Origin: Maribacter sp.
GTDB lineage: Bacteria; Bacteroidota; Bacteroidia; Flavobacteriales; Flavobacteriaceae
Length of the DNA stretch: 7,824 bases
NCBI GenBank assembly: GCA_013001935.1
Contig: JABDKZ010000185.1
Span: 1 to 7,824, forward strand
Direction of reading: 5' to 3'
Positions within the stretch are counted from its first letter, which is position 1; every line of letters begins with the position of its first letter. The translations under genes and the position numbers were made by a program. Below are positions 1 to 6,412 of the stretch, in pieces. The notes beneath the pieces were generated by a model. That model did no database searches and was not told the DNA's origin. It was given only the letters and a program-made list of their open reading frames with translations.

Positions 1-4
1 CACA

Positions 5-586
5 TTAATCGTTCATACTCGGATGCTTGTCCCATTTGGTCAAGTACCATTCCGTATCCAATGCAATTACCACGACATCATCACTTACATCTATCTTCTG
101 TATTGGACAACCGTCTTGAGGAAAAAACACCTTTTTATTATCCAGCTTTTTCCCAATATAATCTTGCTGTCTTTCAAGTCCATTTAACCCATCAGTGTAC
201 CAATCATGATTGCCTGGAATAAATATAGGTTTCCCAGAAAAGTCTTCCAACGTGTTCAGTTGCGCATCTAAATTGTTTTTTGCCGCTTGGTACGCTTCCT
301 TATCATCTTTTTTATCAGGCATGCCAGCAGGATAAATATTATCGCCCAAGAAAATAGCCGTACTATTACTTTGGGCATTGTCCAGTCTTTTTTTGAAGAG
401 TTTCAAAGCTGGATTCATTTCATTAGGTGGCGACAAACCTGCATCCCCGATCAAATAAATGGTATGCGAAACCATTTTGGTTGTAGGCACATCATTAACG
501 TTTTCCAGAGGAGCATATTTAGATTTATGGGTAGCACAACTCGTTATTATCAATAAAAGCAATAGCGAATAGTAATATTTATGCAT
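5..586 (-). CDS. Calcineurin-like phosphoesterase lipoprotein, apparently truncated at its C-terminus
   Basis: Predicted envelope-anchored metallophosphoesterase. The chosen ATG at 586 gives a 193-residue protein that opens directly with a lipoprotein signal: a short basic start, a Leu/Ile-rich core (about residues 7-15) and the lipobox ITSC with Cys17. An in-frame ATG at 631 would add 15 residues ahead of the signal, so it is less likely. Three N-terminal motifs of the family are visible: LIGDAG (Asp48), LGDN (Asp82) and PGNHDW (residues 125-129). Reading stops at a TAA at 5-7, just after ALDTEWYL. The later His motif and the GHxH motif needed for the two-metal site are therefore missing. 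Related Flavobacteriaceae lipoproteins, as I recall them, are much longer, with a C-terminal region following the enzyme domain. The next codon after the stop, TGT (Cys), fits the continuation I remember, which suggests a nonsense change rather than a natural end. It is divergent from the HD-PycTM gene. As it stands it is probably not catalytically active. Confidence 0.75.
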   Translation of the reverse strand: MHKYYYSLLLLLIITSCATHKSKYAPLENVNDVPTTKMVSHTIYLIGDAGLSPPNEMNPALKLFKKRLDNAQSNSTAIFLGDNIYPAGMPDKKDDKEAYQAAKNNLDAQLNTLEDFSGKPIFIPGNHDWYTDGLNGLERQQDYIGKKLDNKKVFFPQDGCPIQKIDVSDDVVVIALDTEWYLTKWDKHPSMND

Positions 587-628
587 AACAATATTATAAA
601 TTCTTAATTTCGTAATTTGGTGGTGTAA

Positions 629-658
629 CAAAATACTATATATGTCGGAAATAATTCA
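629..658 (-). promoter_or_regulatory. Possible promoter for the phosphoesterase lipoprotein gene
   Basis: Reading the minus strand, TTG (658-656) is followed after 20 bases by TATTTTG (635-629). This resembles the Bacteroidota promoter TTG-N17-23-TAnnTTTG, but the -7 box is one base short of the consensus spacing. It lies 42 bases upstream of the ATG at 586, and its -33 part overlaps the first codons of the divergent HD-PycTM gene. A chance match in A+T-rich DNA is quite possible. Confidence 0.25.
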
Positions 659-1838
659 AAAAACTGAATCTTTTGTTATTGATTTATTAACCAATGATTT
701 GGACAGCAACTACTTATACCACAATTTAGCACACACCCGACGTGTGGTTAAAAGTAGTAAAGAAATCATTAATTCCCACAGTCTAAATGCCCAGGACAGT
801 GAAGCACTTATTTTGGCCGCATGGCTCCATGATACAGGCTACACTAAGGGCAGTGAAGGGCACGAGGAGAAAAGTTGTTCGATTGCCAAGAAATTCCTTG
901 AAAAGCAAGGATATAGTGCTGAAGGCATAAAAGAGGTCTTGGACATTATCATGGCAACCAAACGGTACTATGAACCGAAAACCGATAAAGAGCAAATTAT
1001 AAGGGATGCCGATGCTTCCCATTTTGGGCAAAAAAGTTATATGGAGACCTGTGAACTCTTGCGCTCAGAACTTTCACTTTTAGGAATTGCCAATTACTCC
1101 TCAAAAGAATGGTTGCAAGCAAATTTACAAATGTTAAGGAAGGAACATAAATACTATACCAATTATGCCAAAGAACATTGGCAATCCGGGAAGGATAAAA
1201 ACATTAAAAAACTTAAAAAAGAACAAAAGAGCGAAAAAGAAATTGCAAAAAAGGAGGCCTTAAAGGCAAAGTATAAGACCGAAAGCCCGGATCGTGGCAT
1301 ACAAACCCTTTTTAGGGTCACCTTAAAAAATCATTTGACCTTGAGCGACATTGCCGATACAAAGGCGAACATTCTCTTATCGGTTAACGCGATTATCATA
1401 TCTGTAGTGTTATCCAACCTTATTCCAAAATTGGACAATCCTTCTAATTCATACCTAATCTACCCCACCATTATCTTCGTTACTTTTAGCGTTGTTTCTA
1501 TGGCCCTTGCAGTTTTGGCCACTAGACCTAATGTTACCAGTGGTGAATTCACGAAAGAGGATGTAAAAAATAAAAAAGTTAATGTTTTGTTTTTTGGCAA
1601 CTTCCATAAAATGAAATTGCCCGATTATGAATGGGCCATACAGGAGCTAATACAGGACAAGGATTATATTTACAGTAGCCTCACCAAGGATCTTTACTTT
1701 TTGGGTTTGGTTTTGAATAGAAAATACAATATTCTCAGAACTACTTATACCGTTTTTATGATTGGAATCGTGCTTTCTGTTATAGCCTTTGCCATCGCCT
1801 TTCATTATTTTGGTCCTGATCGCATGATGACAGGTTAA
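642..1838 (+). CDS. HD-domain phosphohydrolase fused to a PycTM (Pycsar effector, DUF5706) membrane domain
   Basis: A 398-residue two-domain inner-membrane protein. The N-terminal half (about residues 5-175) is an HD-superfamily metal-dependent phosphohydrolase. It has YHNLAHTRRV (His27, His31), the HD pair in WLHDTGY (His63-Asp64), GHEE (His74) and IRDADASHF (Asp122, Asp124), so the expected metal ligands look intact. A lysine/glutamate-rich, probably coiled linker follows (about 183-215). The C-terminal part (about 219-390) matches the PycTM domain: the segment DIADTKANILLSVNA, hydrophobic helices at about 242-262, 272-293 and 367-389, and the conserved FFGNFHKM before an acidic-aromatic stretch. 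In Pycsar anti-phage systems, PycTM proteins respond to cCMP or cUMP and are thought to damage the membrane. HD domains often hydrolyse nucleotides. Joined, they could sense and degrade a nucleotide signal, but that is inference. No cyclase gene is next to it, and such fusions appear in many flavobacterial genomes, so a housekeeping role is possible. It converges on the GAF gene with an 18-base gap. Confidence 0.87.
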   Translation: MSEIIQKTESFVIDLLTNDLDSNYLYHNLAHTRRVVKSSKEIINSHSLNAQDSEALILAAWLHDTGYTKGSEGHEEKSCSIAKKFLEKQGYSAEGIKEVLDIIMATKRYYEPKTDKEQIIRDADASHFGQKSYMETCELLRSELSLLGIANYSSKEWLQANLQMLRKEHKYYTNYAKEHWQSGKDKNIKKLKKEQKSEKEIAKKEALKAKYKTESPDRGIQTLFRVTLKNHLTLSDIADTKANILLSVNAIIISVVLSNLIPKLDNPSNSYLIYPTIIFVTFSVVSMALAVLATRPNVTSGEFTKEDVKNKKVNVLFFGNFHKMKLPDYEWAIQELIQDKDYIYSSLTKDLYFLGLVLNRKYNILRTTYTVFMIGIVLSVIAFAIAFHYFGPDRMMTG

Positions 1839-1856
1839 ACGACGCACTTGTTTTTG

Positions 1857-4229
1857 CTAGGCTTTAAGTTCTTCCATCAAGTCTTCGTAGGTATACGTTT
1901 GCTTGGTCTCCTCTCCTTTTTTGTAAAGTATTTCGACACGTATCGCCTTAAGTCCGGAAACCCCCTGTAAACCATCCAATTCAACAATTTCAATATTATT
2001 GGTAAAATACCCCTTAGATTTTAGGAAGCCGATATATCTTAGGTATTCCAACTCGTCTTTTTTCTGGGAATATACGATAGAAAGCTTTCCTGGTTGAGTT
2101 AAACGTTCGTTGGTCCCTTTAATAAAAGACTTATCAATTCGCTTTTTGATTACCTCATAACGAGCATTATAAGTACCATCAACATCAAAACGTTTTTCAT
2201 CCATTCTAAAGCGAATGGAAAGTGATGTACTATAAACCAACATCAACGAGGCAACATCCAAAGGCACAGCCAAATCTGGCTTCAGGTTGTAATGGGTATT
2301 TTCCATTTCACACATTACCTGTAATTGCCATAGCCTTAAATTGCTCAAGTACAATGGATTGAATGGTAATTGGCCTGAAATGGAATCGCCGATGTACATA
2401 TTATGTTCAACCCCATCGGTCTTATAACGCTCAAAATAATGGGGAAACATGTCCTGGGCATTCTCCTGGCGTTGATCTATGACCATTGCCAATTCTTTGT
2501 TGATGCGCATTACGCTTTCATCATAATTTTTACGATGGTCATAATACGATTCTGTACTGCTATCAATCCCCTCCTCATAGGTCACAATCAAATCTTTCAA
2601 TTCTTGATCAGTTCCTTTTAAATGCTCAAATACTTCAAGGACTTCTTCTTTCACAAAATCGAAAATGGCTTGTTCGCTGTTCGTATTCAATACCTCTTTG
2701 ATTTCTGCAAGAAGATTGTTTATACGATACAAAAGTTCCTCGTAAATAGGCAGTCTGTTCTTCTCCCAAGCTCTTGATATAATTGTATTTATAGTCGACA
2801 ATTGAATCATTAGGTCTTTCTGAATGCCAGAATTACGTGCTTTGGAAGAATCCTTGATATCAATTTGCCCATAAAGTGGGTACACATCCTTAAAAACCAC
2901 CTCATTGAAAGAAGGTTGCTTCCCATCAATTTGATTACCTATAAATCGTTTGGCCTCTTCCCTGAATTTCCAGTAAACCGAGGAATGTACCGTAGTACAT
3001 TCATGCTGTATTATGGCATCGATCAAATTCTCCTCCTCTGCAGCAGAACGCAATACCGCGGTTACGATAAAAGGCATAATATCCTCTAACTTCTGGGCAT
3101 TTACGCTGTTGAGTTCGTTTACATTGGTCGATACCAATTCCAAAATCCCCAAGAGCCTTTCTTCATTGGCAATTGGTGCTAAAATGGCACTTTTGATCCC
3201 CTGTTCCTTAAGGCCCTTATAGGGGGCGGTACCTCCTGACATCTTAAAATACTTATCCACATCGGCGATGGCAAAATAATCCTTATCGTCCAACAGTTTA
3301 TGGTACGAACTCTGACATAAAGCGGCATCACAGGATGCCATATCCGTATTATGCAGTAAATAACTGACCATTTTCTTGCCATGCACTCTTTCAAACCTAT
3401 TCTCTTCAGCGTTATAAGTGACAAATCCTACCTTAATATCCTGAATATCAAAGAAAGATCTAAAGGTACTTTGCACATTGGCTATAAAAGTATCGCCCAG
3501 TCTCTTATCATTTGAGATCAAGCTCGATTTTATCGCTGAGATGGCAGCTTCAGAAGTAGCATCGAACATATTGGAGATTACAAAGCCTTTGGAAATAAAA
3601 CTACCGGGTGGGATTTTTTCTTTCCAGATTTCTATATTGTCAAAATTTTCCAACAATTCATTAACATCGTCTTGCGTTAAATCCTTGGCCTTATCAGTAG
3701 GTAGTAATTCAATAAAATCAGCATTGTACAGAATACGGTAATGCTTCATGACCCCCTTCTTATCGGGAATATCATAGAACAAAGGACGTTTAAAATCCAA
3801 TTTAAACCCGTAATAAAAATTTAAAATTACGGTGCAGCCCATTATGTAACTAAGCTCCTCTGGCACTCCTCGCACCTTTAATTCATAATTCTCTCCTGCT
3901 GCGGCCAGAATTTGTTCAAAGCGTTCAGAGCCATTGAAGGTTATATCATAATAAGGAAGGGAAGCTACCTTGATCTCATTTTTGGACAGCACACTTGAAA
4001 AAGAATCCTGTAGAATGATCTTTATAACCTTTTTGTATTTCTTCAACAAGGCGACATCTGTAAAACCATCCCTCAGTTCCGGATAGGGCGCTTGGGCTTC
4101 TAGGACATGTTTTGCACGTTGCGCCAAAAACTCATCCTCGCCTTCGGCCATGCGGTCATACTCCTCCAACAATTTATGGAAACTGATATAACGTTGTAAC
4201 GGAAATTCTGATTCGTATAATTCTCCCAT
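1857..4229 (-). CDS. GAF-domain protein, large, function unknown
   Basis: A 790-residue protein predicted to be soluble, with no signal peptide or clear membrane span. Only one domain is recognisable: a GAF domain at about residues 225-400. It is best seen in its second half, where GIKSAILAPI, then RLLGILELVS, then a long closing helix (LEDIMPFIVTAVLRSA) follow the usual GAF order. GAF domains bind small ligands such as cyclic nucleotides, or sense redox state, but no ligand can be assigned here. The first 220 residues and the last 390 match nothing I recognise. The C-terminal part is largely charged and helical, with a striking segment YPLYGQIDIKDSSKAR (450-465). There is no histidine kinase, GGDEF, EAL or DNA-binding domain, so it is not an ordinary two-component or c-di-GMP protein. 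The ATG at 4229 has no Shine-Dalgarno sequence, which is normal for the phylum. It is divergent from the metallophosphoesterase gene at 4376. Confidence 0.82.
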   Translation of the reverse strand: MGELYESEFPLQRYISFHKLLEEYDRMAEGEDEFLAQRAKHVLEAQAPYPELRDGFTDVALLKKYKKVIKIILQDSFSSVLSKNEIKVASLPYYDITFNGSERFEQILAAAGENYELKVRGVPEELSYIMGCTVILNFYYGFKLDFKRPLFYDIPDKKGVMKHYRILYNADFIELLPTDKAKDLTQDDVNELLENFDNIEIWKEKIPPGSFISKGFVISNMFDATSEAAISAIKSSLISNDKRLGDTFIANVQSTFRSFFDIQDIKVGFVTYNAEENRFERVHGKKMVSYLLHNTDMASCDAALCQSSYHKLLDDKDYFAIADVDKYFKMSGGTAPYKGLKEQGIKSAILAPIANEERLLGILELVSTNVNELNSVNAQKLEDIMPFIVTAVLRSAAEEENLIDAIIQHECTTVHSSVYWKFREEAKRFIGNQIDGKQPSFNEVVFKDVYPLYGQIDIKDSSKARNSGIQKDLMIQLSTINTIISRAWEKNRLPIYEELLYRINNLLAEIKEVLNTNSEQAIFDFVKEEVLEVFEHLKGTDQELKDLIVTYEEGIDSSTESYYDHRKNYDESVMRINKELAMVIDQRQENAQDMFPHYFERYKTDGVEHNMYIGDSISGQLPFNPLYLSNLRLWQLQVMCEMENTHYNLKPDLAVPLDVASLMLVYSTSLSIRFRMDEKRFDVDGTYNARYEVIKKRIDKSFIKGTNERLTQPGKLSIVYSQKKDELEYLRYIGFLKSKGYFTNNIEIVELDGLQGVSGLKAIRVEILYKKGEETKQTYTYEDLMEELKA

Positions 4230-4375
4230 ACTGCTTATTCTAAGACATTTATAATCAAAGTGGGTAGTATTGGTCTACCAGGGATCGGTAAAATTACAAA
4301 ATATGAGGTACATTTTTGTTAAAGGAAAGCTAAGGGTATTCCTCGATTTTTTGGATATTTATACAAAAATCATGC
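4230..4375. promoter_or_regulatory. Divergent intergenic region that should hold two promoters
   Basis: This 146-base A+T-rich gap separates two divergent genes, so it should carry a promoter for each. On the minus strand TATTTTG (4303-4297) resembles a Bacteroidota -7 box with one base less than the usual spacing; no -33 TTG is found at the right distance. On the plus strand TACATTTTTG (4310-4319) is a similar near-match. A small 5-bp inverted repeat, GGTAG/CTACC (4263-4267 and 4275-4279), lies in the leader of the GAF gene. None of these is strong by itself. Confidence 0.3.
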
Positions 4376-5278
4376 ATGTCGTATAATTTCAGGTTATCAA
4401 GAGCATACAAGAATGCCAAAGTGGTACCTTTTGATGATACCTCAAAATTCATTCTTTTTAGCGATTGCCATAGAGGGGACAACAGTTTTGCCGATGATTT
4501 TGCCAACAATCGAAACATCTATTATCATGCCTTAAAACATTACTATAATAACGGATTTCAATATTGCGAAATAGGTGATGGGGACGAACTTTGGGAAAAC
4601 CGCTCCTTTGAACCCATTTTCGAGGCCCATAAGAACGTTTTTCAACTTTTACGAAAGTACCATCTAGAAAATAGGTTGCATATGCTTTGGGGTAATCATG
4701 ATATGGTGTATAAGGACGAAGCCTATGTAAAAAAGCATTTGTCTAGCTATTTTGAACCTATTGATGACAAGGACAAAGATCTTTTTCAGGGCATAACCTA
4801 TCATGAGGGTGTGGTCTTAAAGCACAAAGTCACCCAACAAGAACTGTTTTTAACACACGGTCATCAAGCTGATTGGTGGAATTATACGTTTTGGCGTTGG
4901 GGTCGGTTTCTGGTTCGTGTCTTATGGCAACCTTTACAGGTTTGGGGGATTGCGGACCCCACGAGTCCTGCCAAGAATTATAAGGAATTAATTAAGGTAG
5001 AAAAGCGTATAAAGCGATGGATTTTAAAAAATGAGCTATTGATCACCATAGCCGGACATACCCACAGGCCCCGTTTTCCAGAGCCTGGGGACATTCCGTT
5101 TTTTAATGATGGTAGCTGTGTTCATCCGCGAAGTATTACGGGAATTGAAATAGAAAACGGCACCATATCCCTTATAAAATGGCAAATTGCCACCAAGGAT
5201 GATGGCACTTTGCAAATTGTACGTATTCTGTTGGAAGGACCTCAAAAGCTAATTGACTATCAAGAAGCACAGGAATGA
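4376..5278 (+). CDS. Calcineurin-like metallophosphoesterase
   Basis: A 300-residue two-metal phosphoesterase with all the family motifs in order: SDCHRGD (Asp30, His32), IGDGDELW (Asp68), WGNHDM (Asn107, His108), THGHQAD (His161, His163) and AGHTHRP (His228, His230). The metal site should therefore be functional. Between the fourth and fifth motifs is an aromatic, basic stretch (about residues 167-193) with six tryptophans, including WRWGRF. It could lie on the membrane surface or form a lipid-binding lid, as in the UDP-2,3-diacylglucosamine hydrolase LpxH. The protein is longer than typical LpxH and carries its own family-like motifs, so I do not call it LpxH; the substrate is unknown. There is no signal peptide, so it is probably cytoplasmic or peripheral. 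The ATG at 4376 is preceded by an overlapping out-of-frame ATG at 4372 and no Shine-Dalgarno sequence. It converges on the TonB gene with a 43-base gap. Confidence 0.9.
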   Translation: MSYNFRLSRAYKNAKVVPFDDTSKFILFSDCHRGDNSFADDFANNRNIYYHALKHYYNNGFQYCEIGDGDELWENRSFEPIFEAHKNVFQLLRKYHLENRLHMLWGNHDMVYKDEAYVKKHLSSYFEPIDDKDKDLFQGITYHEGVVLKHKVTQQELFLTHGHQADWWNYTFWRWGRFLVRVLWQPLQVWGIADPTSPAKNYKELIKVEKRIKRWILKNELLITIAGHTHRPRFPEPGDIPFFNDGSCVHPRSITGIEIENGTISLIKWQIATKDDGTLQIVRILLEGPQKLIDYQEAQE

Positions 5279-5321
5279 CCGTTCCACTCTTTACAATCTA
5301 GGAAACATTTACTTTTTAACT

Positions 5322-6050
5322 TTATTGGGTAGCCAGTTTAAAGTTTACAGGAATACTGTAAGGCACCGTTACCGCTCTACCCCTTTGCATACCCGGTGTC
5401 ATTTTTGGTAATGAACCTACGATACGAGCTGCTTCTTTTTCCAAACCTGGGTCTGGGCCTCTAGTTCTTATGCGATCAATTTGTCCTTTGGAATTGATGG
5501 CAAATTGAACAAATACCCTCCCTTGAATACCCATTTCCGCTGCAATCTGTGGATAGCGGAATTCTTTCATAATATGCTCTTGGATTTTCTTTTGGAAACA
5601 GGCCTTACGTGCATCATTACCCTTGGCGTTCTCACAACCGGGATAAATAGGTACATTCTCAATAATGGCAAAAGGAACTGAAATTTCCTCATCTTCATCA
5701 CCTACCTCAACATCATCAACATCAACTACCTCTTCGATTACTTGGTCTTGGCTTGATTCTGTACTCTCAATCACTGTTTCCTCAATTTCGGCAGCATCCT
5801 CTACAACTTCAATAATCTCTGGAGCCGATGGTGGAGGTGGTGGTGGAGGTGTTTTTATCTGTTCTGTAATCGGAACATCTTCCTTAATATCGTCTACTAC
5901 GTTCAACATTTCTACAATCTTATCGGGTTTAGGATAAGACTTATACTCTAAAGCCCTCCATGTGAGAAAGAGAACTAGGGCAAGGCCTATAACAAAATAG
6001 AGGCCACTATTTCGATTTAAATCAACATTTGGATTCTTTTTGACTTGCAT
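5322..6050 (-). CDS. tonB: TonB energy transducer
   Basis: Couples the inner-membrane proton-motive force, through ExbB/ExbD, to TonB-dependent outer-membrane receptors for siderophores, vitamins and glycans. The 242-residue protein has the expected order. A short basic cytoplasmic start is followed by one membrane anchor (about residues 16-32). A periplasmic linker follows with seven consecutive prolines (68-74), then a very acidic Glu/Asp/Val-rich stretch (about 79-123). The TonB C-terminal domain (about 155-240) has RYPQIAAEMGIQGRVFVQF, a later EAARIV and PKMTPGMQRGRAVTVPYSIP. The Cys pair at 139 and 151 (PGCE and ACFQ) is typical of Bacteroidota TonB proteins. No exbB, exbD or receptor gene adjoins it, so it is one of the stand-alone copies common in this phylum. 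A consensus-like -7 box lies just upstream, and a terminator at 6341-6373 shields it from the gene before it. Confidence 0.95.
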   Translation of the reverse strand: MQVKKNPNVDLNRNSGLYFVIGLALVLFLTWRALEYKSYPKPDKIVEMLNVVDDIKEDVPITEQIKTPPPPPPPSAPEIIEVVEDAAEIEETVIESTESSQDQVIEEVVDVDDVEVGDEDEEISVPFAIIENVPIYPGCENAKGNDARKACFQKKIQEHIMKEFRYPQIAAEMGIQGRVFVQFAINSKGQIDRIRTRGPDPGLEKEAARIVGSLPKMTPGMQRGRAVTVPYSIPVNFKLATQ

Positions 6051-6072
6051 GACTATTGCTTTATGAATTACC

Positions 6073-6080
6073 CAAAAATA
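6073..6080 (-). promoter_or_regulatory. tonB: Candidate -7 box of the tonB promoter
   Basis: On the minus strand this reads TATTTTTG, an exact match to the Bacteroidota -7 consensus TAnnTTTG. It ends 22 bases before the tonB ATG, so transcription would start roughly 15 bases ahead of the start codon. No TTG is seen at the usual -33 distance, which lowers confidence. Confidence 0.4.
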
Positions 6081-6139
6081 CAGCTGTTTTAGGCCATTAA
6101 ATATGACATATATCAGTTTTAAAGCCCGTATTTAACAAT

Positions 6140-6168
6140 TTGATAATATTTCAATTAAGTTTTATCAA
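6140..6168. repeat. Short inverted repeat upstream of tonB
   Basis: TTGATAA (6140-6146) and its reverse complement TTATCAA (6162-6168) are separated by 15 bases. They lie about 60-90 bases upstream of the tonB -7 box, where an operator could sit. Both arms are A+T-rich, so a chance match is likely. Confidence 0.25.
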
Positions 6169-6340
6169 TTTAACTATTCGTCGTAATATTCTCAGTATTT
6201 GGAACAAAATCCTGCGTTTTATTGCATAAAACTGAATCTTAATGCATTTACAGGCAGTATAGTCCTTGATTCTTTCAATCCTGGGATTGCCATTGGTATA
6301 ATTAGACGGGTCAATTTGGTCATTAATTCGCTGAAAATGA

Positions 6341-6373
6341 CAAAAAACAAACAGCGGGCCTAAGGGCCCGCTG
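6341..6373 (-). terminator. Rho-independent terminator of the oxidoreductase gene
   Basis: A perfect 9-bp, G+C-rich stem (CAGCGGGCC at 6352-6360 with GGCCCGCTG at 6365-6373) closes a 4-base loop (6361-6364). On the minus strand it is followed at once by TTTGTTTTTT (6351-6342). It lies 39 bases past the oxidoreductase stop codon. There is no T-run on the plus-strand side, so it works in one direction only. It separates the oxidoreductase transcript from tonB, which lies downstream on the same strand. Confidence 0.88.
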
Positions 6374-6412
6374 ATGGCTAATTCAACAAATCATATAACT
6401 TGGTACTTCTTG

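Larger units (their letters stand above)
6051..6340. other. Non-coding region upstream of tonB
   Basis: About 290 bases with no credible gene on either strand: strongly A+T-rich, with scattered stops. It holds the likely tonB promoter near its left end and a 7-bp inverted repeat at 6140-6168. The remainder (about 6180-6340) shows no tRNA, riboswitch or repeat that I can recognise. It is longer than a simple tonB promoter needs, so an operator or small RNA is possible but unsupported. Confidence 0.5.

Noticed and set aside
587..631. Upstream in-frame ATG of the lipoprotein gene at 631
   Set aside because: It would place 15 residues before the signal peptide; the ATG at 586 starts directly at a normal lipoprotein signal.
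642..1838. Calling a complete Pycsar defence system
   Set aside because: Only the effector-type domain is present; no cyclase gene exists in the window, and the HD fusion differs from standard Pycsar effectors.
4376..5278. Naming the metallophosphoesterase lpxH
   Set aside because: The motifs are shared by the whole superfamily, and the length and insert differ from typical LpxH, so the substrate cannot be assigned.
5665..5937. Plus-strand open frame rich in Ser, Thr and Gly, opposite tonB
   Set aside because: It is the mirror of the proline- and acid-rich linker codons of TonB; the low complexity comes from that coding strand, and it has no domain of its own.
6223..6246. TGCAT and ATGCA arms as an operator
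   Set aside because: Only five bases per arm with no extension on either side, which is expected by chance in this A+T-rich region.
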